DNA of 14,985 nucleotides from CAYMOV01 sp964392085 (GCA_964392085.1 CAYMOV010000060.1:1-14985); one strand, 5' to 3'. Shown: positions 1 to 7,654, counted from the stretch's first letter. Translations and numbers: made by a program. Notes: generated by a model from the letters alone, not told the origin.

Positions 1-80
1 TCAACTGCGCCCTGGAATACGACGTCGACGGCAACCTCATCGGCCTGGACCTGTCCGGCGGCGGGGTCCAGGTGGGTTAA
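1..80 (+). CDS. C-terminal end of an unidentified protein (partial)
   Basis: An open frame enters from the left edge and stops at TAA 78-80, with the first complete codon at position 3. The visible 25 residues end in EYDVDGNLIGLDL followed by a Gly-rich tail (SGGGVQVG). The D-x-DGNLIGL-D pattern resembles the last strands of small DUF2283-type domains (compare D-x-DGxLVGIEIL), but it is too short for a family call. It is co-directional with recO and lies 89 bp before the preferred recO start, so the two may share a transcript. Confidence 0.5.
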   Translation, partial: NCALEYDVDGNLIGLDLSGGGVQVG

Positions 81-169
81 CCCAGGATGAATTCGAAGCG
101 TTTGATTTTGACTTGACGGCTACGGGCAGGATGTTCGTGGAGTGTTTGATTCAACAACGGCGGTGGGGA

Positions 170-922
170 TTGATTGAGACAAGGGCCCACGGCTTCTCCC
201 TAGGAGGCTACGCCTACGGCGAGGGCGACCGGCTGACCTTGTTCTTCAGCCGGGAGAAGGGGAAAGTCCGGTTGGCCGTGAAAGGCGCCCGGAAATCCGG
301 CTCCAAGCTGTTCGTCCTGACGGAGCTTTTCAATGAGTCCGAGCTTTCCATCACCCGCCGGCCCGGGGCGGAGGTCTACCGCCTGCTCCAGGGCCGCTTG
401 CTTGATTCCCGCCCCAAACTGAAGGAACGGTTGGCTTCCCTCACCGCGCTCCAGGTCCTCGCCGACATCCTCCGGACCGCCCTGCCCGACGACGAGCCCC
501 AACCGGACCTTTACGTGGCGGTGGAGGAAGCCCTCTCCCGGATCGAACGGTCCCTGGACCGGCCCGAGGTGGCCTTAATCGGGTTCATCCTGCGGTTCCA
601 TGATTGGGGGGGTTATCCCCTCTCCCTGGACGCCTGCGCTGTTTGCGGCAAGTCGGGGGCCGCGGAGGGGCGCCTCTCCATCCGGCGGGGCGGATGGACC
701 TGCGGCAAGTGCGCCATCCCGGAAGCCGAGGGCCCGGAGCTCTCGCGGGGAGCCCTGGAGATCCTCCGCCGGTTGCGCTCCGAAGGGACCGGCAAGATCC
801 CGAAGACCTCCTCGGGGCAGGTCCGGGAAGCCTTCACCTCGATCGCCTCGTACCTTTCCCACACCCTGGAACACGAATTACCCACCGTGGGGTATTTCCT
901 GAGGGTCATCGAGTCTTCCTAG
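170..922 (+). CDS. recO: DNA repair protein RecO
   Basis: RecO is the mediator that, with RecR, loads RecA onto SSB-coated single-stranded DNA in RecF-pathway repair. The N-terminal OB-fold signature is clear: IETRAHGFSL...YGEGDRLTLF, then GKVRLAVKGARKSGSKL. A C4 zinc ribbon follows at Cys156, Cys159, Cys178 and Cys181 (CAVC...CGKC), as in many non-enterobacterial RecO proteins. From the TTG at 170 the protein is 250 aa, the usual family size. This start is chosen because family homology begins immediately after it and because GGCGGTG (159-165) resembles the Shine-Dalgarno sequence GGAGGTG at suitable spacing. The frame is open further upstream, with alternatives at ATG 131 and TTG 113, which would add 13 or 19 residues that look unlike the family. 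It is followed by glyQ on the same strand after 109 bp. Confidence 0.93.
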   Translation: MIETRAHGFSLGGYAYGEGDRLTLFFSREKGKVRLAVKGARKSGSKLFVLTELFNESELSITRRPGAEVYRLLQGRLLDSRPKLKERLASLTALQVLADILRTALPDDEPQPDLYVAVEEALSRIERSLDRPEVALIGFILRFHDWGGYPLSLDACAVCGKSGAAEGRLSIRRGGWTCGKCAIPEAEGPELSRGALEILRRLRSEGTGKIPKTSSGQVREAFTSIASYLSHTLEHELPTVGYFLRVIESS

Positions 923-968
923 GAGAGTCCCGGGGTTCTGACAGGCGACGGATTAAGCGCTTTTCCCC

Positions 969-998
969 TTGCGAGGGCGGGACCGGATGCCGTATTTT
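969..998 (+). promoter_or_regulatory. candidate sigma70-type promoter for glyQ
   Basis: TTGCGA (969-974) and TATTTT (993-998) are separated by 18 bp, each matching about 4-5 of 6 consensus positions. Transcription would start near 1005, leaving a leader of about 27 nt before the glyQ ATG. The leader is too short for a T-box, and no T-box-type sequence is seen. It is a pattern match only; glyQ could also be read through from recO. Confidence 0.35.
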
Positions 999-1031
999 TA
1001 AGGGCCTGCCCATCTTTTTGAGGGAAACGCC

Positions 1032-1925
1032 ATGGCCGCCACCGCCCCTGCCCAAACGCTCCAGCAGCTCATCCAGACCCTGAACCAATATTGGAGCGAG
1101 CAGGGCTGCGTCATCCAACAGCCCTACGACCTCGAGAAGGGCGCCGGCACCTTCAACCCCGCCACCTTCTTCCGGGCCCTGGGGCCCGAGCCCTTCCATG
1201 TGGCCTATGTGGACCCTTGCCGCCGCCCGAAGGACGGCCGGTACGGCGAGAACCCCAACCGCATGCAGCATTACTACCAGTACCAGGTCATCCTGAAGCC
1301 CTCCCCGGACAACATGGTGGAGCTTTACCTGGCCTGCCTGGAGCGGATCGGCATCAACCCCGCGGAGCACGACATCCGGTTCGTCGAGGACGACTGGGAG
1401 TCCCCGACCCTCGGCGCCTCGGGGCTCGGGTGGCAGGTCTGGATGGACGGCATTGAGATCACCCAGTTCACCTTCTTCCAGGTGACGGGCGGCCTGGAGC
1501 TCAAGCCGGTGTCCGGCGAGATCACCTTCGGGCTGGAACGCATCGCCACGGTGATCCAGGGCGTGGACAGCGTCTGGAAGCTCCAGTACGGCGGCGGGCT
1601 CACCTACCGGGACATCTTCCACCAGGGCGAGAAGGAATTCTCCGCCTTCAACTTCGAGCAGGCCAACGTGAAGATGCTCCTGCGCCACTTCAAGGACTAT
1701 GAGGGGGAAGTGAAGCGGCTCCTCGACCTGTCCCTGGTTTGGCCGGCCTACGATTACGTCATCAAGGCGTCCCACACCTTCAACCTCCTGGACGCCCGGG
1801 GCGCCATCTCGGTGGCCGAGCGCACGAACTTCATCGGACGGGTCCGAGGCATGGCCCGGGCCACGGCGGCGGCTTACGTGAAGGAACGCGAGACGTTGGG
1901 TTTCCCGTTATTAAAGGTGAAATAA
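1032..1925 (+). CDS. glyQ: glycine--tRNA ligase alpha subunit
   Basis: This is the catalytic alpha subunit of the bacterial alpha2beta2 glycyl-tRNA synthetase, which activates glycine with ATP and charges tRNA-Gly in the cytoplasm. The 297-aa product matches the family almost end to end. The N-terminal block has YWSEQGCVIQQPYD and GAGTFNPATFFRALGPEP. The class II motif 2 region is at residues 60-83 (RRPKDGRYGENPNRMQHYYQ), and motif 3 with G-L-E-R is at 167-170. E. coli GlyQ is 303 aa. The ATG at 1032 is preceded by GAGGGA (1020-1025) at 6-nt spacing. The partner beta subunit gene glyS follows 109 bp downstream, so the pair very likely forms one operon. Confidence 0.98.
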   Translation: MAATAPAQTLQQLIQTLNQYWSEQGCVIQQPYDLEKGAGTFNPATFFRALGPEPFHVAYVDPCRRPKDGRYGENPNRMQHYYQYQVILKPSPDNMVELYLACLERIGINPAEHDIRFVEDDWESPTLGASGLGWQVWMDGIEITQFTFFQVTGGLELKPVSGEITFGLERIATVIQGVDSVWKLQYGGGLTYRDIFHQGEKEFSAFNFEQANVKMLLRHFKDYEGEVKRLLDLSLVWPAYDYVIKASHTFNLLDARGAISVAERTNFIGRVRGMARATAAAYVKERETLGFPLLKVK

Positions 1926-1935
1926 CGAATTTTTG

Positions 1936-2014
1936 AACCACGGAGAAGGCGGAGTTCACGGAGTACAGAAAATTTTATTCATTTTTCCCCGTGCCCCCCG
2001 TGTCCTCCGTGGTT
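1936..2014. repeat. 9-bp-periodic inverted repeat between glyQ and glyS
   Basis: The left arm (1936-1963) consists of 9-mers ending in CGGAG: ACCACGGAG, AAGGCGGAG, TTCACGGAG. The right arm (1987-2014) is built from the complement: CCCCGTGCC, CCCCGTGTC, CTCCGTGGT. The outer 10 bp (1936-1945 with 2005-2014) pair perfectly; over 28 positions 21 pair, around an A/T-rich 23-nt loop. Similar CACGGAG-type palindromic repeats occur between genes in many unrelated bacterial genomes (from memory). It sits inside a presumed operon, so it would be transcribed as an RNA hairpin and could tune glyQ mRNA ends or glyS expression. Confidence 0.8.
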
Positions 2015-2034
2015 AATAAAGGGTCGAGGTGGTC

Positions 2035-4113
2035 ATGTCGCTGAAAGATGCCGTCCTGGAAATCGGTTGTGAGGAGCTGCCTTCCTCCTACATCGGCCCG
2101 GCCTTGGACCAGATGCGCGCGGCCGCGACCACGCTCCTGCAGGAACACCGCTTGGTCCCCCAAGCGATCCGTTGTTTCGGTACGCCCCGCCGGCTCACCC
2201 TGTATTTCGAGGGCCTGCCTGAGATGCAGGAGGATATCGTGCAGGAAGTCACGGGACCGCCGGTCGCCGTGGCCTTCGACGCCCACGGTTTACCGACCCG
2301 GGCCGGGGAGGGTTTCGCGCGCGCCCAGGGGGTCTCGGTCAGTTCGCTCCAACGCAAGACCACGCCCAAGGGGGAAGTGGTCTCGGCCGTGAAGCGGGTC
2401 TCGGGCCGGCTGACGAGCGAGATCCTCTACGACGTTTTCCCCCAAATTGTGAGGAAAATCAGGTTCCCCAAGGTCATGCGTTGGGGGGACGGCGACACCC
2501 AGTTCGCCCGCCCGCTCCGCTGGATCCTGGCGGTGTTTTCCCATACCGTGATCCCCTTCGAGGTGGCCGGCCTCCGGGCCGACCGCCTGAGCTACGGCCT
2601 CCGGGTCCTCAAGCTGGGCCCCCTGGATATCGACGTGGCCACCCGCTACCTCGAGGTGCTCCGGGGCGCCGGCGTGTTGGCGGACCCGGCCGAACGGCTG
2701 GCGGAGACCCGGCGGTGCGTGGCCGAGGCCGCGAAATCCAGGGGTTTCGAGCTGATCGAGGACGAGGGCCTGCTGAAGGACGTCAACAACCTGATCGAGT
2801 CCCCCGAGGCCGTCTCCGGGGAGTTCGACCCCGTCTACCTGACCCTGCCCTCCGAAGTCATCGTGACCGCCATGCGGGAGCACCAGAAGTTCTTCGCGAT
2901 GAAGACCCCCGAGGGGAAGCTGGTGCCCGGTTTCATTACGGTCATCAACGGCCACCGCGACCGCCACGACCTGATCCGGGGGTCCAACGAGGCGGTGCTG
3001 AAGGCCCGGCTCGAGGACGCCAAGTTCTTCTGGCATGAGGACGTGAAGGTGCCCCTGGCCGATTGGGCCGGGAAGCTCTCGGGCATCACCTGGCTCGAGG
3101 GGATGGGCACCCTTTCCGACAAGGCCGAGCGCCTGAAGAAGCTCGCGCGGTCCCTGGCCCCCTTGGCCGGTGTCGAGCCGACTGCCCTGGAAAAGGCGGC
3201 CCTTTTGGCGAAGGCCGACCTGGCCACCAACATGGTCCGGGAGAAGGAATTCACCAGCCTCCAGGGCGTCATGGGCGGCCTCTACGCCGTGGAGCAGGGT
3301 CTGGGCCTCTCGGTCGCCAAGGCCATCGGCGAGCATTACCGCCCCCGTTGGGCGGGGGACGACCTTCCGGCCTCGCCCGAAGGCTCGTTGCTGAGCGTAG
3401 CCGACAAGCTGGATACGATCGTGGGTTGCTTCAAGGCGAAATTGATCCCCACGGGGTCCCAGGATCCCTTCGCCCTCCGGCGCCAGGCCTTGGGCGTGAT
3501 CCTCATCGTCTTGAAGAACCGCTGGGAGATTTCACTCCCCCAGTTGATCCAGAAGGCCTTGGCGGGTTACGGCGCCGCGAAATCCCCCAAGCTGGTCCAG
3601 GCCATTGAGGAATTTTTCCAGGGGCGGCTCCAATCGGTGTTGGAGGGACGTGAACTTCCTTACGACGTGGTCAACATGGCCCTCGCCGCCCCGGCCAAGA
3701 CGCTGGTGGAATTCGTGGAACGTTCAGAGGCCCTGAACCGTTTGAAGAACACGCAGGACTTCCAGGCCATGGCGACGGCCGCCGGTCGCGTCATCCGCAT
3801 CCTCCCCGAGAAGCGGGGGAAGGCCAAGTGGTCCAAGACGCTCTTCCAAGTTCCCGAGGAAAAGGCGTTGGGCGAGGCGGTCCAAGATGCCGCTCCCATG
3901 GTCCATGCGGCGGTGGCCCAGGGCCAGTGGGAAGAGGCCATCCGAGCCTTGGGGACCTTGACCCAACCGGTGCACGGTTTCTTCGAGAAGGTGTTGGTCA
4001 TGGACAAGAACCCGAAAGTGAAGACCAACCGCCTGGCCTTGTTGGGTTCCGCGGCGGACTTGTACCTGACCGTGGGCGATTTCCGGAAACTGGTTTATTC
4101 GTCCCCTGCGTAA
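2035..4113 (+). CDS. glyS: glycine--tRNA ligase beta subunit
   Basis: This is the beta subunit of the heterotetrameric glycyl-tRNA synthetase, which provides tRNA recognition for the GlyQ catalytic subunit. From ATG 2035 the product is 692 aa (E. coli GlyS is 689 aa). Family blocks include the N-terminal LEIGCEELPSSYI, MREHQKFFAM at residue 280, KFFWHEDVKVPL from residue 330, and a C-terminal anticodon-binding (DALR-like) helical region ending near FEKVLVMDKNPKVKTNRLALL. An in-frame GTG at 2029 adds two residues. GAGG (2026-2029) lies 5 nt before ATG 2035 and AAAGGG lies before GTG 2029, so the start is uncertain by two codons. It is the last gene of the recO-glyQ-glyS run. Confidence 0.97.
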   Translation: MSLKDAVLEIGCEELPSSYIGPALDQMRAAATTLLQEHRLVPQAIRCFGTPRRLTLYFEGLPEMQEDIVQEVTGPPVAVAFDAHGLPTRAGEGFARAQGVSVSSLQRKTTPKGEVVSAVKRVSGRLTSEILYDVFPQIVRKIRFPKVMRWGDGDTQFARPLRWILAVFSHTVIPFEVAGLRADRLSYGLRVLKLGPLDIDVATRYLEVLRGAGVLADPAERLAETRRCVAEAAKSRGFELIEDEGLLKDVNNLIESPEAVSGEFDPVYLTLPSEVIVTAMREHQKFFAMKTPEGKLVPGFITVINGHRDRHDLIRGSNEAVLKARLEDAKFFWHEDVKVPLADWAGKLSGITWLEGMGTLSDKAERLKKLARSLAPLAGVEPTALEKAALLAKADLATNMVREKEFTSLQGVMGGLYAVEQGLGLSVAKAIGEHYRPRWAGDDLPASPEGSLLSVADKLDTIVGCFKAKLIPTGSQDPFALRRQALGVILIVLKNRWEISLPQLIQKALAGYGAAKSPKLVQAIEEFFQGRLQSVLEGRELPYDVVNMALAAPAKTLVEFVERSEALNRLKNTQDFQAMATAAGRVIRILPEKRGKAKWSKTLFQVPEEKALGEAVQDAAPMVHAAVAQGQWEEAIRALGTLTQPVHGFFEKVLVMDKNPKVKTNRLALLGSAADLYLTVGDFRKLVYSSPA

Positions 4114-4136
4114 CCCCAGAACCGCCGGTTCTGGGG
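4114..4136 (+). terminator. hairpin directly after the glyS stop, possible terminator without U-tract
   Basis: CCCCAGAACC (4114-4123) pairs perfectly with GGTTCTGGGG (4127-4136) around a 3-nt loop, starting on the base after the glyS stop codon. The sequence after it (CAGGGAAGG) has no T-run, so it is not a classical intrinsic terminator. It could protect the mRNA 3' end or act with Rho. Confidence 0.45.
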
Positions 4137-4165
4137 CAGGGAAGGATGAATCACCCTCATTTCAA

Positions 4166-4186
4166 ACCGCAGGCTATGCCTGCGGT
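4166..4186. repeat. perfect 9-bp palindromic hairpin
   Basis: ACCGCAGGC (4166-4174) pairs with GCCTGCGGT (4178-4186) around TAT. It is followed by ACAAAATCAAG, which is not a clean T-tract on either strand. The form suggests a small dispersed intergenic palindrome, but only one copy is seen in this window. Confidence 0.45.
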
Positions 4187-4208
4187 ACAAAATCAAGAGG
4201 ATGAGGGT

Positions 4209-4336
4209 ACGCCAACTAAAACAGCAATGCACCACAAGGACCGTCCCGCCTCCATATCATGGAAAGCGGACGGGACAGGGGCACTAGGTGTCCGCTGGGC
4301 TAGATCAATTAATGAATCGCTCAGCTAAGTTGGCGC
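4209..4336 (+). ncRNA. candidate structured RNA element, unidentified
   Basis: No convincing ORF is present. Pairing CGCCAACT (4210-4217) with AGTTGGCG (4328-4335) closes a domain of about 126 nt. Inside are GTCCCG/CGGGAC (4243-4248/4271-4276, with a TCCA/TGGA extension at 4251-4263) and GCTGGGC/GCTCAGC (4294-4300/4319-4325, one G-U). An alternative stem GCGGAC/GTCCGC (4266-4271/4290-4295) is incompatible with both inner stems. I checked by eye for tmRNA, SRP RNA, RNase P, T-box, glycine riboswitch and integron attC landmarks and found none. The strand is assumed from the flanking genes. It could also be a small non-autonomous mobile element or a chance fold. Confidence 0.3.
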
Positions 4337-4608
4337 AAGGCCCTGTGGAATAAGTTGATCCCGTTGAGTTTTCCGCTAAACCAAGTCCTGTGTCTCAATA
4401 TTTATCCCAATGGTTTTCCCTTTAAACCCTGAGGCTCTGCGTCCCTTTGTTGAGAAGTCATGGGGTGTTGTCGGGGTTTTGGCTTTTTATGTAAGCGAGG
4501 CCTGACTGGGGTCATGTTGGTCGGTAGGGGCCTGTGGTACCGTCTTTCCCCTCAGGGGGAATCCCCTCAAATCCTTTTAAATAGGCCCTCCCGGGAAGGC
4601 CTGTTTCG
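4337..4608. other. non-coding stretch upstream of the ppdK promoter
   Basis: No credible gene is seen. The composition is more T-rich than the neighbouring genes. Small hairpins are possible: CCCC-TCA-GGGG around 4555, and a near-palindrome AGGCCCTCCCGGGAAGGCCT just before the promoter. A reading frame from 4460 runs through the promoter and ppdK ribosome-binding region and resembles no family, so it is not called. It may hold regulatory sites for ppdK. Confidence 0.4.
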
Positions 4609-4636
4609 TTGCATTGAGGATTCCCTTTGTTACAAT
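4609..4636 (+). promoter_or_regulatory. candidate promoter for ppdK
   Basis: TTGCAT (4609-4614) and TACAAT (4631-4636, 5 of 6 consensus) are separated by 16 bp. Transcription would begin around 4643, giving a leader of about 145 nt before the ppdK start. A near-palindromic 20-mer lies at 4583-4602, just upstream, and could be an operator. This is a pattern match only. Confidence 0.45.
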
Positions 4637-4787
4637 GAGGTCCGTTTTTTTAGACAGGACCCCACCCGCGGTTTTTTTAAGGCGCTTTTCCGTCCTGCGG
4701 GGTCCCGTTCGTCTTTCCTGCCCAAAGAGTCTGGCCGCCGTTCGAAAACAGCATCCCCGTCCAGGGGCAAATCCAGGAGGTAGGTTC

Positions 4788-7559
4788 ATGCCGAAAGCGA
4801 AGAAGAAGTCCGCCGCGAAACCCAAGGCCGCCCCGAAGGCCGCCAAGGGCAAGTTCGTTTATTTCTTCGGCGGCGGTAAGGCCGAAGGCAACGGCAAGAT
4901 GAAGGACCTTTTGGGCGGCAAGGGCGCCGGGTTGGCCGAGATGACCAACGCCGGGGTCCCGGTTCCCCCGGGCCTGACGATCACCACCGACGTCTGCAAG
5001 CTTTACTACTCCTCCGGCAAGAAGACCCCCGCGGCCGCCGACAAGCAGATGGTGGACTACATCGCCAAGGTCGAGAAGCTCATGGGCAAGAAATTCGGGG
5101 ACAAGAACAACCCCCTGTTGGTCTCGGTCCGGTCCGGCGCCAAGTTCTCCATGCCGGGCATGATGGATACCATCCTGAACCTGGGCCTCAACGACGAGAC
5201 CGTCAAGGGCCTGATCGCCTCCACCAAGAACGAGCGCTTCGCCTGGGACTCCTACCGCCGGTTCGTTCAGATGTACGGCAACGTGGTGATGGAGACCGGC
5301 AAGGAAGTGTTCGAGCACGTCATCACCGAGATGAAGGACGATAAGGGCGTGAAGCTCGACACCGAGCTCTCGGCCAACGACCTCAAGGAGATGGTGGCCA
5401 AGTTCAAGAAGCTGGTGAAGGACAAGACCGGTAAGGACTTCCCGCAGGACGTGCTGGAGCAGGTCCGGGGCGCCCGGGACGCCGTGTTCCGCTCCTGGAT
5501 GAACGACCGCGCCATCTACTACCGCAAGCAGAACGACATCCCCGCGGACCTCGGGACGGCCGTCAACGTCCAGGCCATGGTGTTCGGCAACATGGGCGAC
5601 GACTCCGGCACGGGCGTCGGGTTCACCCGCAACCCCGCCACCGGCGAGGCCAAGTTCTACGGCGAGTACCTGCTCAACGCGCAGGGCGAGGACGTGGTGG
5701 CCGGCGTGCGCACGCCGAAGCCCATCTCCCAGCTTGAGAAGGAAATGCCGGCGGTGTACAAGCAGCTCTACACCACCACCAAGAAGCTCGAGAAGCACTA
5801 CCGCGACATCCAGGACTTCGAGTTCACCATCGAAAAGGGCAAGCTCTTCATGCTGCAGACCCGGACCGGCAAGCGCACCGCCGCCGCGGCCGTGAAGATC
5901 GCCGTGGACATGGTGAAGGAAAAGGTCATCTCGAAGGACGAGGCGCTGATGCGCATCGAGCCGATCCAGCTGGACCAGCTTTTGCACCCCGTGTTCGACC
6001 CCAAGGCCCCCAAGAAGGTCCTGACCAAGGGCCTGCCGGCCTCCCCCGGCGCCGCCGCCGGCCAGGCCGTCTTCACGGCCGATGAGGCCGTGGTGTGGGC
6101 CAAGGAAGGCAAGAAGGTCATCCTGGTCCGGTTGGAGACCTCGCCGGACGACATCCACGGTATGGACGTGGCCACGGGCATCCTGACCGCCCGCGGCGGC
6201 ATGACCAGCCACGCGGCCGTCGTGGCCCGCGGGATGGGCAAGACCTGCGTGGCGGGTTGCGAGTCCATCCGGGTCGACGAGCACGCCAAGAAGTTCACCG
6301 TGGGCGGCGCCACCATCAAGGAAGGCGATTGGATCTCCTTGAACGGCTCCACCGGTGAGGTCATGGAGGGCCGCGTGGCCACCCAGGACGCCGAGCTTTC
6401 GGGCGACTTCAACACCCTGATGGGCTGGGCCGATTCGGTCCGGCGCCTGAAGGTCCGGGCCAACGCGGACATTCCGCGCGACGCCAAGGTGGCCCGCGCT
6501 TTCGGGGCCGAGGGTATCGGCCTCTGCCGCACGGAGCACATGTTCTTCGCGGAAGACCGACTGCCCTTCATGCAGGCCATGATCCTCGCGACGGACGAGG
6601 CCAGCCGCCGGGATGCCCTGAAGAAGCTCCTGCCCATGCAGAAAGCGGACTTCATCGGGCTGTTCGAGACCATGAGCCCCTACGCGGTGACGGTCCGCTT
6701 CCTGGATCCGCCCCTGCACGAGTTCCTGCCGAAGCGTGAGGAACTGATGGTGGAGGTGGCGAAGATGGAAGCCACGGGCAAGACCTCGACCAACAACGAG
6801 CTCATCCAGAAGGCCATCCTGCTCGTCAAGGACCCCGGCACCGACCTGGACAAGGCCAAGAAGCTCCTGCACCGGGTCGAGGAACTTCATGAGTTCAACC
6901 CCATGTTGGGCCACCGGGGATGCCGCCTGGGGGTCACCTACCCGGAGATCACCGAGATGCAGACCGAGGCCGTCATTTCCGCGGCCTGCGAATTGGTGAA
7001 GAAGGGCAAGAAGATCGTGCCCGAGATCATGATCCCCCTGGTGGGGGACGTGTCCGAACTGAAGAACCAGAAGGCCTTGGTCATCAAGGTCGCCGAGGCC
7101 ACGATCAAGAAGTACGGCGTGAAGCTGGAGTACACGATCGGGACCATGATCGAACTGCCCCGGGCGGCGGTCACGGCGGACAAGATCGCGGCGGAAGCCG
7201 ACTTCTTCTCCTTCGGGACGAACGACTTGACGCAGACGACCTACGGGTTCTCGCGGGACGACACCGCGAAGATCATCGCCTACTACACCGACAAGGGGCT
7301 TTACGAGAAGGATCCCTTCCAGGTATTGGACCGCGCCGGGGTGGGCCAACTCGTGGAGATGGCCGTCGCCAAGGGCCGTGGGGTGAAGAAGAACCTCAAG
7401 ATCGGGATCTGCGGGGAGCACGGCGGGGATCCTAATTCCGTCGAGTTCTGCCACATGGCCGGCCTGGATTACGTCTCCTGCTCGCCGTTCCGGGTGCCCA
7501 TCGCGCGCCTGGCGGCGGCCCGGGCGAACCTGGCCAAGGGCGACTACACCTCAAAGTAA
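4788..7559 (+). CDS. ppdK: pyruvate, phosphate dikinase
   Basis: PPDK interconverts pyruvate + ATP + Pi and phosphoenolpyruvate + AMP + PPi, in gluconeogenic or PPi-linked glycolytic metabolism. The protein is 923 aa from ATG 4788, chosen because AGGAGG (4775-4780) lies 7 nt upstream. The N-terminal nucleotide-binding domain has GGKGAGLAEMTNAGVPVPPG (from residue 43) and SVRSGAKFSMPGMMDT with Arg115. The swivelling phosphohistidine domain has GGMTSHAAVVARGMGK, with catalytic His475 and the regulatory-type Thr473. The C-terminal PEP/pyruvate barrel has GTNDLTQTTYGFSRDD at 810 and ICGEHGGDP with catalytic Cys875. The family is usually about 870-890 aa; much of the excess is a Lys/Ala/Pro-rich N-terminal extension (residues 2-22). 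It is flanked by its own promoter and terminators, so it is probably monocistronic. Confidence 0.97.
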   Translation: MPKAKKKSAAKPKAAPKAAKGKFVYFFGGGKAEGNGKMKDLLGGKGAGLAEMTNAGVPVPPGLTITTDVCKLYYSSGKKTPAAADKQMVDYIAKVEKLMGKKFGDKNNPLLVSVRSGAKFSMPGMMDTILNLGLNDETVKGLIASTKNERFAWDSYRRFVQMYGNVVMETGKEVFEHVITEMKDDKGVKLDTELSANDLKEMVAKFKKLVKDKTGKDFPQDVLEQVRGARDAVFRSWMNDRAIYYRKQNDIPADLGTAVNVQAMVFGNMGDDSGTGVGFTRNPATGEAKFYGEYLLNAQGEDVVAGVRTPKPISQLEKEMPAVYKQLYTTTKKLEKHYRDIQDFEFTIEKGKLFMLQTRTGKRTAAAAVKIAVDMVKEKVISKDEALMRIEPIQLDQLLHPVFDPKAPKKVLTKGLPASPGAAAGQAVFTADEAVVWAKEGKKVILVRLETSPDDIHGMDVATGILTARGGMTSHAAVVARGMGKTCVAGCESIRVDEHAKKFTVGGATIKEGDWISLNGSTGEVMEGRVATQDAELSGDFNTLMGWADSVRRLKVRANADIPRDAKVARAFGAEGIGLCRTEHMFFAEDRLPFMQAMILATDEASRRDALKKLLPMQKADFIGLFETMSPYAVTVRFLDPPLHEFLPKREELMVEVAKMEATGKTSTNNELIQKAILLVKDPGTDLDKAKKLLHRVEELHEFNPMLGHRGCRLGVTYPEITEMQTEAVISAACELVKKGKKIVPEIMIPLVGDVSELKNQKALVIKVAEATIKKYGVKLEYTIGTMIELPRAAVTADKIAAEADFFSFGTNDLTQTTYGFSRDDTAKIIAYYTDKGLYEKDPFQVLDRAGVGQLVEMAVAKGRGVKKNLKIGICGEHGGDPNSVEFCHMAGLDYVSCSPFRVPIARLAAARANLAKGDYTSK

Positions 7560-7572
7560 GAAGGTCATGGGG

Positions 7573-7600
7573 ACCGGGAAAGCCCCAGGGTTTTCCCGGT
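7573..7600 (+). repeat. first hairpin after ppdK
   Basis: ACCGGGAAA (7573-7581) pairs with TTTCCCGGT (7592-7600) around a 10-nt loop. It begins 13 nt after the ppdK stop and is followed by TTCAAAAAGCC rather than a T-run. It is probably part of the ppdK 3' UTR, upstream of the true terminator. Confidence 0.5.
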
Positions 7601-7619
7601 TTCAAAAAGCCGGATCGAG

Positions 7620-7652
7620 GGCCCGACGCGGACGCGTCGGGCCTTTTTTTTT
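7620..7652 (+). terminator. intrinsic terminator of ppdK
   Basis: A perfect 10-bp GC-rich stem, GGCCCGACGC (7620-7629) with GCGTCGGGCC (7634-7643) around GGAC, is followed directly by nine T residues (7644-7652). This is a textbook intrinsic terminator. Confidence 0.93.
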
Positions 7653-7654
7653 CA

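Noticed and set aside
923..1031. T-box or glycine riboswitch controlling glyQS
   Set aside because: The gap is too short for a T-box and has neither the T-box sequence nor the glycine-aptamer core.
2290..3336. 348-codon minus-strand frame inside glyS
   Set aside because: Shadow frame of a certain gene, with low-complexity composition.
4209..4336. Integron attC site
   Set aside because: The terminal inverted repeats do not match the RYYYAAC/GTTRRRY core sites and no cassette gene or integrase is present.
4460..4783. 107-codon frame before ppdK
   Set aside because: It runs through the candidate promoter, ends at the ppdK ribosome-binding site, has no homology I recognise and mixed composition.
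4677..7454. 925-codon open frame antisense to ppdK
   Set aside because: It mirrors the codon bias of a high-GC gene on the opposite strand, is rich in His/Leu/Gly/Val without family motifs, and ppdK is unambiguous.
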